DNA of 32,082 bases, taken from Flavobacteriaceae bacterium. GTDB taxonomy: Bacteria; Bacteroidota; Bacteroidia; Flavobacteriales; Flavobacteriaceae. Below are positions 25,936-32,082 of this stretch, piece by piece. The stretch lies in the NCBI GenBank assembly GCA_018647605.1, contig JABGSU010000052.1, positions 1 through 32,082 on the forward strand, given 5' to 3'. A program made the translations under genes and the position numbers. Under the pieces are notes generated by a model. It did not search any database. It was not told the DNA's origin and worked only from the letters and a program-made list of their open reading frames with translations. Each line of letters opens with the position of its first letter. Positions within the stretch are counted from its first letter, which is position 1.

Positions 25936-27327
25936 ATGAAAAAACTTATCCAAAATCAAAAAGAAGTTTTTATTAATCAACTTCTTGAATTACTCAAAAT
26001 TCCTTCCATTAGTGCTGACCCTCAATACAAAGATGAAGTCAAAAAAACGGCAGAGTGGATCAAAAATGCATTAAATGATATTGGTTGCACTACAGTAAAA
26101 ATATATGAAACAGAAGGACACCCAGTAGTATATGGAGAAATTTTAGTTTCGGAAAGTGCTCCCACTGTTTTGGTTTACGGTCATTATGATGTTCAACCTC
26201 CTGATCCATTGGAATTATGGGATAGCCCCCCTTTTGAACCCATCATTAAAAAGACTGACCTTCACCCAAACGGTGCCATCTTTGCTCGAGGCGCTTGTGA
26301 TGACAAAGGACAAATGTTTATGCATCTCAAAGCCATTGAACTTTTGGTGAAAAATAAATCCTTGAACAGCAATGTAAAATTTGTGATAGAAGGTGAGGAA
26401 GAAGTGGGCAGCGATCATCTAGAGAAATTCATCACCGATCACAAAAGCATGTTACAATCCGATATTATACTTATATCAGATACAGGCATCAATAGCATTC
26501 AAAACCCTGCCATTACTACTGGATTGAGAGGGCTGAGTTATATGGAAGTAACGGTTATTGGACCCAATAGAGATTTACATTCTGGATTGTACGGAGGAAC
26601 AGTTGCTAATCCCATCAATGTATTGTGCGATATGATTGCCTCCCTTCACGACCAAAATAGAAAAGTAAATATTTCTGGTTTTTATGATCAGGTAGTAGAA
26701 ATTTCTGAACAGGAACTTCAAAAAATGAATGAAAATGGGATTGATGAAAAAAGCTTTAAAGATTCCATTGGAATTGATGCTGTAATGGGGGAAAAAGGAT
26801 ACACCACACTTGATCGCAGATCAATCCGACCCACCCTCGATGTCAATGGAATTTGGGGTGGATATACTGGAGAAGGAGCTAAAACCGTCATTCCCAATAA
26901 AGCCCATGCAAAAATCTCCATGCGTTTGGTTCCCGATCAAAATTGGAAAGATATCAGTGTACTTTTTGAAAAACATTTTAAAGCAATAGCTCCTGCTGGG
27001 GTAAAAGTTGAGGTAACCACTCACCACGGTGGAGGCTCCTATGTAACACCTACAGATTCAGTGGCCTATAAAGCTGCTGAAAAAGCATATCAGCAGGTAT
27101 TTGGTGTCGTTCCCCATGCCAAAAGAGATGGAGGAAGTATTCCTATTGTTCCTATGTTCGAAAAAGTGCTGGGTAGCAAAACCCTACTGATGGGCTTTGG
27201 CTTCGATAGTGATGCCATCCACTCTCCAAACGAGCACTACGGAATTGATAATTTTCTAAAAGGGATAGAAACAATCGCTCTTTTTTATCCTCATTTCACA
27301 GCATTACAAAAGCAGTTGAAACCTTAA
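25936..27327 (+). CDS. M20/M25/M40-family metallo-dipeptidase
   Basis: This is a two-zinc exopeptidase of the M20 family, 463 residues, likely cytoplasmic (no signal peptide). Metal and catalytic residues are visible: His83 and Asp85 in YGHYDVQPPD, the bridging Asp in GACDDKGQMFMH (about 120-130), Glu-Glu in EGEEEVGSDH (about 152-161), and a late HSPNEHYGID that supplies the last His. The dimerisation domain lies in between, with GLRGLSYMEVTV and LHSGLYGG. It resembles PepV/CNDP-type dipeptidases; the exact peptide substrate is open. Its TAA stop overlaps that of the convergent hemW gene in the palindrome TTAA. Confidence 0.92.
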   Translation: MKKLIQNQKEVFINQLLELLKIPSISADPQYKDEVKKTAEWIKNALNDIGCTTVKIYETEGHPVVYGEILVSESAPTVLVYGHYDVQPPDPLELWDSPPFEPIIKKTDLHPNGAIFARGACDDKGQMFMHLKAIELLVKNKSLNSNVKFVIEGEEEVGSDHLEKFITDHKSMLQSDIILISDTGINSIQNPAITTGLRGLSYMEVTVIGPNRDLHSGLYGGTVANPINVLCDMIASLHDQNRKVNISGFYDQVVEISEQELQKMNENGIDEKSFKDSIGIDAVMGEKGYTTLDRRSIRPTLDVNGIWGGYTGEGAKTVIPNKAHAKISMRLVPDQNWKDISVLFEKHFKAIAPAGVKVEVTTHHGGGSYVTPTDSVAYKAAEKAYQQVFGVVPHAKRDGGSIPIVPMFEKVLGSKTLLMGFGFDSDAIHSPNEHYGIDNFLKGIETIALFYPHFTALQKQLKP

Positions 27328-28454
27328 TCCTTTAGCATAAAAAGATCAGAGGCAATACCATCCGAAAGAAATTTAGCACTTTTGGAGACTCTGAGTGTAT
27401 CTCCATCCCAATACAGTCTTTGTTCTGCAAGGTGATTTTCTACCTGTTTTTCAAGGTACTGGGAATAGTGGCGCCCAAAAGACTGGTTGATTTTTTCCAA
27501 TGAAACCCCCCAAGAAGTTCTTAAACCCGTCATCAAATACTCATTAAAAACCTCGTGTAATTTCAGGTTCTCGTAATGCGAAGGCAAAACACCCTCTTTT
27601 ATAGACTCCATATACTGGATATTATTGGACAAGTTCCAACTTCTTTTTCTTTTACCGTCAAAACTATGAGCAGCAGGACCTATTCCAACATAGGCCTTAC
27701 CCTTCCAATAATTTGAATTATTAATGGAATTGAATCCAGGCTTGCTGAAATTAGAAAATTCATAATTCTCATAATTTGCCTCCTCTAACCTTTTCACCAT
27801 CCAATCGTATTGAGATTTAACCAACTGCTCGTCTAACAGTTCAACCTCATTATTTTTGACTTGATGCGCCAACACCGTTTTGGCTTCAACCGTTAGTGCG
27901 TAGGTAGACAAATGAGGAGGGGTATACGTCAGCACCCGATTCAAATTGGTTTTCCAAGTCGAAAGATCACTAGAAGGGATTCCGTAAATCAAGTCAACAG
28001 AAAAATTATTAAAAAGCTGAGCCGTCCATTCGATAGAATCAATTCCTTGATCCACATTGTGAATTCTATTCATCAATTCTAATTCGGTATCAAAAAAAGA
28101 CTGTATACCAATACTCAATCGATTTACCCCTACAGACTTTAATCCTTTTAAATATTCATAGGAGACATCATCGGGGTTGACTTCAACAGTTATTTCAATC
28201 TTCTCCCCTAGCTTGACAGATGAATAGACTCCATTAATCAACCGTTCAATAGACTTTGGAGGCAATAAAGAGGGAGAGCCCCCACCAAAGTATATACTTT
28301 CCAAATTAGAAGGCAACTCCTCACTTCTGAGCTGAATCTCTCTTTCAAAAGCATACAACATTTCTTCCTGAAACTTTAATTGCGTAGAAAAGTGGAAATT
28401 ACAATAATGACAGGCTTGACGGCAAAAGGGAAAATGAAAATAGATACCCGCCAT
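27324..28454 (-). CDS. hemW: Radical SAM heme chaperone HemW
   Basis: The 376-residue radical-SAM protein has the cluster motif CRQACHYCNF (Cys11, Cys15, Cys18, CxxxCxxC), the SAM-binding YFGGGSPSLL (about 55-64), EVNPDD (about 90-95) and RLSIGIQSFFD. These fit HemW, a heme-binding chaperone related to HemN. It was formerly often annotated as oxygen-independent coproporphyrinogen oxidase. HemW lacks the N-terminal part that HemN needs for that reaction, and here too the protein starts directly at the cluster domain. Its ATG overlaps the ruvC stop (TAATG), so it belongs to the lipoprotein-ruvC-hemW operon. Confidence 0.92.
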   Translation of the reverse strand: MAGIYFHFPFCRQACHYCNFHFSTQLKFQEEMLYAFEREIQLRSEELPSNLESIYFGGGSPSLLPPKSIERLINGVYSSVKLGEKIEITVEVNPDDVSYEYLKGLKSVGVNRLSIGIQSFFDTELELMNRIHNVDQGIDSIEWTAQLFNNFSVDLIYGIPSSDLSTWKTNLNRVLTYTPPHLSTYALTVEAKTVLAHQVKNNEVELLDEQLVKSQYDWMVKRLEEANYENYEFSNFSKPGFNSINNSNYWKGKAYVGIGPAAHSFDGKRKRSWNLSNNIQYMESIKEGVLPSHYENLKLHEVFNEYLMTGLRTSWGVSLEKINQSFGRHYSQYLEKQVENHLAEQRLYWDGDTLRVSKSAKFLSDGIASDLFMLKD

Positions 28455-29014
28455 TAATCTGATTTAATTTTATTCGGATTTTGGCTGACATAGGCCTGCC
28501 ATCCCGAATATGAATTTGTTTTTTCGGGTCTCCCCTGATTGAAAAAATGACAGACAGCAGCCGCCAAACCGTCAGTAGCATCAAGATTTTTTGGTAACTC
28601 TTTAATTTTTAAAAGACTTTGAAGCATCTTTGCCACTTGTTCCTTAGAGGCATTACCACTACCCGTGATCGCCATTTTAATTTTTTTAGGGGAATATTCG
28701 GTTATGGGAACTTCTCGGTACAACCCAGCAGCCATGGCCACACCTTGGGCCCTCCCTAATTTCAACATGGACTGAACATTTTTACCAAAAAAAGGAGCCT
28801 CAATTGCAATTTGATCGGGATGGTATTCCTCTATTAATCCTAAAGTACGTGCAAATATCTGCTTAAGTTTTAAATAGTGATTATCGTATTTTTTAAGTTG
28901 TAACTCATGCATTTGGATGAGCTTCATTTCCCCTTTTTCAACTTTAATCAATCCAAAACCCATAATGGTGGTTCCAGGATCAATCCCCAAGATAATCTGA
29001 TCGTTTAAATTCAT
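28454..29014 (-). CDS. ruvC: Crossover junction endodeoxyribonuclease RuvC
   Basis: It resolves Holliday junctions as a dimer with RuvAB. The 186-residue RNase H-like protein has the four expected acidic residues: Asp12 in GIDPGT, Glu72 in IAIEAPFF, and Asp145 and Asp148 in LDATDGLAAAVCHF. The KK-K pattern in SPKKIKMAITGSGNASKEQV contacts DNA. The C-terminus extends about 15 residues past the family core (GRPEKTNSYSGWQAYVSQN). The start ATG overlaps the stop of the lipoprotein gene (ATGA), and its stop overlaps the hemW start. No ruvA or ruvB lies nearby. Confidence 0.96.
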   Translation of the reverse strand: MNLNDQIILGIDPGTTIMGFGLIKVEKGEMKLIQMHELQLKKYDNHYLKLKQIFARTLGLIEEYHPDQIAIEAPFFGKNVQSMLKLGRAQGVAMAAGLYREVPITEYSPKKIKMAITGSGNASKEQVAKMLQSLLKIKELPKNLDATDGLAAAVCHFFNQGRPEKTNSYSGWQAYVSQNPNKIKSD

Positions 29015-29499
29015 TCAGCGGGTTGAGCACTGATGTTGACGGGCAAAGTAAACTCTGCATCAACATATACTCCTACGTTTGTTTTGGTTGCAGGAAGCGC
29101 TTTGGGTAAATTTACTACTGCATCTTCCAATACAGTCTCCAAATCGGGTAATGCTTCGAGAACATCATTTGAAATTTCAGCCTCTTCAAGACTAAATATT
29201 CCTTTTTTATCAACTTTAAGACGCAAAACAACAGACGCTTGGATAGGAGAACTGGCCACCAAATTAGCATCAGCTATAGAAGCCATAACGTATTCTGAAA
29301 TAAGATTCTGAAAACACTCCATTTGATCCTTTTTTTCCAAGGATTCGCATTCAGGAAAACTAGGAGCTTGATCCTTAGATGACCAAGCAGATGCTTTTTT
29401 TATCTCCTTACTCGAAACAGTTGTCGATTCAAATAATTCACAAGAAGAAATGAACACAAGCAAACAATATAATAGCAGAGACAATATTTTATTTTTCAT
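29011..29499 (-). CDS. Putative lipoprotein with TonB C-terminal-like domain
   Basis: This 162-residue protein begins with a lipoprotein signal ending in FISSC, with Cys20 as the lipidated residue, so it is probably anchored in the outer or inner membrane. The rest resembles the TonB C-terminal-like domains frequent in Bacteroidota: a PSFPECE...MECFQNLISEYV start, then VVLRLKVDKKGIFSLEEAEIS, then a paired-strand end VGVYVDAEFTLPVNI. There is no PPE-rich linker or periplasm-spanning part, so it is not a full energy-transducing TonB. The function is unknown. It is the first gene of an operon with ruvC and hemW, which it overlaps by 4 nt; no functional link to them is evident. Confidence 0.7.
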   Translation of the reverse strand: MKNKILSLLLYCLLVFISSCELFESTTVSSKEIKKASAWSSKDQAPSFPECESLEKKDQMECFQNLISEYVMASIADANLVASSPIQASVVLRLKVDKKGIFSLEEAEISNDVLEALPDLETVLEDAVVNLPKALPATKTNVGVYVDAEFTLPVNISAQPAE

Positions 29500-29608
29500 T
29501 TTATAATGGGTAGATTATTTGAACTTAAAATTACAAACTTTTGATCTATTTATTAATCAAACATTTTTATTTTTAAATTATCAAAATCTTAATGCTTTAT
29601 ACCTAAAT

Positions 29609-30106
29609 ATGGACTTAATATTAATTTTTACAGGCTTTTTGCTCATTCTACTCGGTCTTGTCGGCAGTTTTGTGCCAATCATACCAGGACCTATTACAGC
29701 CTGGTTGGGCCTTCTAATATTATATCAAACCTCATTTTTAGCTTCTGACTTCTACTTCTTAGCAATTACATTCTCTGTCGCTATTGGGGTGTTTATTTTA
29801 GATTATTTTATCCCCATGTTAGGTGCCAAAAAATTCGGCGGTACCAAAACAGGTATTATTGGTGCTACTTTAGGGCTAATCATTGGCTTATTATTTCTGG
29901 GGCCTCTAGGGATTTTCTTGGGTGCTTTTACAGGTGCTTTTATAGGGGAACTCATTCGTGAGTCTTCAGACAAACAAACTGCGCTTAGAGCTGCCACAGG
30001 ATCACTAATTGGCTTTTTAACAGGTGTTCTCCTAAAGTTTTCTGTGACCCTTATATATGCCTTTTACTTTGTGAAAATTATATGGACAAATCGCTCACTC
30101 CTATAA
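29609..30106 (+). CDS. DUF456-family membrane protein
   Basis: The 165-residue protein is almost entirely hydrophobic, with about five membrane segments and the glycine-rich pattern of DUF456: FVPIIPGPITAWLGLLIL near the start, then DYFIPMLGAKKFGGTKTGIIGATLGLIIGLLFLGPLGIFLGAFTGAFIGEL. The function of the family is not known. I start at the ATG at 29609 (MDLILIFTGFLLILLG); the frame can be extended upstream to a TTG at 29519, but the 30 extra residues are not hydrophobic in the usual way and overlap the promoter area of the divergent lipoprotein gene. The 258-bp region that follows shows only A/T-rich sequence and a small 6-bp hairpin near 30268-30284. Confidence 0.85.
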   Translation: MDLILIFTGFLLILLGLVGSFVPIIPGPITAWLGLLILYQTSFLASDFYFLAITFSVAIGVFILDYFIPMLGAKKFGGTKTGIIGATLGLIIGLLFLGPLGIFLGAFTGAFIGELIRESSDKQTALRAATGSLIGFLTGVLLKFSVTLIYAFYFVKIIWTNRSLL

Positions 30107-30364
30107 TTTATGAGTGCCCCCCTAACTTTAAAAATTCAATTAAACCACAACACTATATTTATTTAATGAAATTGTAATATTATTTGAGAAATAAGATTTC
30201 AGGTGGACGTAATATCTTGAATATATGAGGTTTTTTTTTTGGAACGATTAACATAATAATTGGTAAAACTCAAAAGTATTGAGTGTAAGATAATTCAGAC
30301 ATTCTGTTAACTTTACACAACTAAGTTAGGTAATAATAATTTTTGCTAATTTTACTACAACTTT

Positions 30365-30571
30365 ATGAAACTATTTATAATCACTTTTGTATTATTAGGC
30401 CTTGCTTTTGCTGGAATAGCAATTAAAATTTTGACCAAAAAAGGAGGAGAGTTCGCAGGTACTTGCGCCAGCCAGAGCCCCTTTCTCAACAAAGAGAATG
30501 AAACCTGCAGTTATTGTGGGAAACTACCCTCAGAACAAAACTGCCAAGCCCCCGATCCCCAGCACAACTAA
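30365..30571 (+). CDS. Small membrane-anchored Cys-containing protein
   Basis: The 68-residue protein has one N-terminal hydrophobic helix (about 3-21, IITFVLLGLAFAGIAIKI), followed by a basic KKGG and a short soluble part with four cysteines: Cys34 in GTCASQSP, Cys48 and Cys51 in CSYCGK, and Cys60. The CxxC-G spacing could bind a metal or form disulfides. Similar short proteins occur in Flavobacteriaceae, where they are usually called membrane or secreted protein; no role is known. It precedes the ECF sigma factor gene by 18 nt and probably shares its transcript. Confidence 0.75.
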   Translation: MKLFIITFVLLGLAFAGIAIKILTKKGGEFAGTCASQSPFLNKENETCSYCGKLPSEQNCQAPDPQHN

Positions 30572-30589
30572 TTTTTCTTCAATCCATTT

Positions 30590-31144
30590 ATGAAGAATAT
30601 TAAAATTATCATTAAAAAAGCAAAAAATCGGGATCAAAAAGCTTTTAATGAATTATTTGATCACCATTGGTCCTATCTCTATAATTTTCAGCTCAAAAAA
30701 ACTGGGAACACAGAATTGGCAGAGGAAATTTCAATCATAACATTTGCTAGAGCTTTTGATCGCATTGCTACCTTTAACGATCAATATGAATTCAAAACTT
30801 GGCTGCTCACCATTTCCAAAAACATTTACAATGATCTTTTGAGAAAGAAAAACAATAAGATTATCCTTAAAACAATATCCAACTCGAGTGACCTACAAGA
30901 GTTTTCATCCGAGGATCACCCCTCACCCGAAGAAATATTAATAACTAACGAAAATTTAGAATCTTTACTTAACAAAATTAAATCGCTCAATAAAGATTAC
31001 CGAAAGATCTTACAACTTCGCTTTTTCGAAGGACTAGCTTATAAAGAAATAAGTAAAAAAATGGATCAACCCATCAATACCATAAAAGTAAAGTTATTAA
31101 GAGCTAAAAATCTTTTAAATCAAAAAATTGAAAAGGATGCTTAG
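30590..31144 (+). CDS. ECF-type RNA polymerase sigma factor
   Basis: This 184-residue extracytoplasmic-function sigma factor has region 2 at about residues 20-88 (FNELFDHHWSYLYNFQLK, ISIITFARAFDRIATFN, FKTWLLTISKNIYNDLLR) and region 4 near 125-178 (LRFFEGLAYKEISKKMDQPINTIKVKLLRAKNLL), which is the helix-turn-helix for the -35 site. No anti-sigma gene is seen on either side: upstream is the small Cys-containing membrane protein, and downstream is an Nramp-like transporter whose ATG overlaps this gene by 8 nt. The small membrane protein could be a regulator, but this is only inferred from position. Confidence 0.92.
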   Translation: MKNIKIIIKKAKNRDQKAFNELFDHHWSYLYNFQLKKTGNTELAEEISIITFARAFDRIATFNDQYEFKTWLLTISKNIYNDLLRKKNNKIILKTISNSSDLQEFSSEDHPSPEEILITNENLESLLNKIKSLNKDYRKILQLRFFEGLAYKEISKKMDQPINTIKVKLLRAKNLLNQKIEKDA

Positions 31145-32082
31145 TAAAATTAAAAAACTAGGTCCTGGATTATTATTTGCTGGGGCAGCCATAGGAGTTT
31201 CTCACCTTGTACAATCCACCAGAGCTGGAGCAGATTATGGATGGGGACTGCTTTGGGCATTGCTATTAGTCAACTTATTCAAATACCCCTTTTTTCAGTT
31301 TGGACCCCGCTATGCTCTGGCTACCGGAGAAAGTTTACTAGACGGATATTTTAAACTGGGTAAAGGTTATTTGTGGATTTACTTTTTTCTAAACATTGCC
31401 ACCATGTTCACCATTCAAACTGCTGTAACCATTGTAACAGCAGGATTGGCCTCCAATCTTTTTGGAATTAGTTCCAATATGATTTATTGGAGTATCGCCG
31501 TTACGGCCATTTGTTACAGTATTCTTTTGATAGGTCGTTATCAACTTTTGGACAAAGTCATCAAAGTGATTATTATCACACTCACCATCAGTAGTATTCT
31601 GGCTGTATTGATTGCGTTTTCAAAAGAAGGAACGCCCATCGGTCTTACCCAAGTATTTCCTCAAGAAGCAGGTTTACTATTTGTAATTGCTTTTATGGGC
31701 TGGATGCCCGCTCCTATTGATATATCAATTTGGCACTCCATCTGGGTTTTAGAAAAAAAGAATGATCTTAAAAATAAATTTTCTCTCAAAGAAGGACTCT
31801 TCGATTTTAATGTCGGCTATTTGACCACTGTTTTTTTGGGAGTATGTTTTGTCGGATTGGGTGCTCTAGTTATGTTTGGTTCAGGCCTAGAATTTTCTAA
31901 TAAAGGAAATATTTTTGCAGGACAACTTATCGATTTATACACCTCAAACCTGGGAGATGCTGCCTATGGAATTATTGCAATTGCCGCATTGACAACAATG
32001 GTCAGCACTACCATCACCACTCTAGATGCTTCCCCTAGAGCCATGTCTAAAACGATTCAATTACTCTTCCATAAAAAAAACA
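31137..32082 (+). CDS. Nramp-like metal ion transporter, 3' end outside window
   Basis: The reading frame from ATG 31137, overlapping the sigma gene by 8 nt, is open for 315 codons to the window edge. About eight hydrophobic helices are seen. It aligns with Nramp: GPGLLFAGAAI at the start of helix 1 and MGWMPAPIDISIWHS at the sixth. However, the metal-binding DPGN of helix 1 is replaced by GVSH (residues 20-23), and the MPH of helix 6 reads MPA (190-192). It may therefore transport something other than Mn2+ or Fe2+, or bind it differently. The C-terminal part is missing from view. Confidence 0.85.
   Translation, partial: MLSKIKKLGPGLLFAGAAIGVSHLVQSTRAGADYGWGLLWALLLVNLFKYPFFQFGPRYALATGESLLDGYFKLGKGYLWIYFFLNIATMFTIQTAVTIVTAGLASNLFGISSNMIYWSIAVTAICYSILLIGRYQLLDKVIKVIIITLTISSILAVLIAFSKEGTPIGLTQVFPQEAGLLFVIAFMGWMPAPIDISIWHSIWVLEKKNDLKNKFSLKEGLFDFNVGYLTTVFLGVCFVGLGALVMFGSGLEFSNKGNIFAGQLIDLYTSNLGDAAYGIIAIAALTTMVSTTITTLDASPRAMSKTIQLLFHKKN

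Noticed and set aside
1-32082. CRISPR array, insertion sequence, prophage or integron
   Set aside because: No regularly spaced repeats, transposase, integrase or terminal repeats were found in either strand.

Overview
The window is AT-rich, gene-dense bacterial chromosome, most likely from a member of Flavobacteriia (Bacteroidota). Four things support this: promoter elements of the TAnnTTTG type, with A/T-rich leaders instead of Shine-Dalgarno sites; a methionine synthase split into two genes; a thymidylate synthase with an insertion before the catalytic Cys; and several gene neighbours typical of that class. There is no phage, insertion sequence, CRISPR array or rRNA.

Region 1 (1-9700, minus strand) is one tightly packed methionine/SAM operon. 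It reads metK, metY, metX, an OsmC-like gene, metZ-like, the homocysteine-methyltransferase half of MetH, the cobalamin half of MetH, and metF, which runs off the window. Several genes overlap by 1-8 nt. Upstream of metK lie a TAnnTTTG promoter and a SAM-II-type riboswitch. I read a two-state expression platform in its leader: one 9-nt strand can pair either with the tail of the aptamer or with the bases just before the metK start codon. This is the most interesting signal in the window.

Region 2 (9841-18310) holds housekeeping genes: a deoxynucleoside kinase, a K+-dependent type membrane pyrophosphatase with a strong terminator, pyruvate dehydrogenase E1 beta, a bifunctional-nuclease-family protein, thymidylate synthase, a class V PLP enzyme, dihydrofolate reductase and FabD. 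The kinase, thymidylate synthase and reductase together serve dNTP and folate metabolism.

Region 3 (18315-25638) is surface and accessory in character. It holds a DegT-family sugar aminotransferase, two convergent Stealth-family phosphotransferases, a secreted alkaline phosphatase, a secreted CotH-like protein, a bestrophin-like membrane protein and a small exported ankyrin-like protein behind a 419-bp regulatory-looking gap.

Region 4 (25719-32082) contains a bidirectional terminator, tRNA-Leu(UAG), an M20 peptidase, the operon lipoprotein-ruvC-hemW, a DUF456 membrane protein, a small Cys-containing membrane protein, an ECF sigma factor and the start of an Nramp-like transporter that lacks the usual metal-binding motifs.

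Five of the six convergent gene pairs are separated by 21 nt or less, so transcription must stop inside or against the opposing gene.
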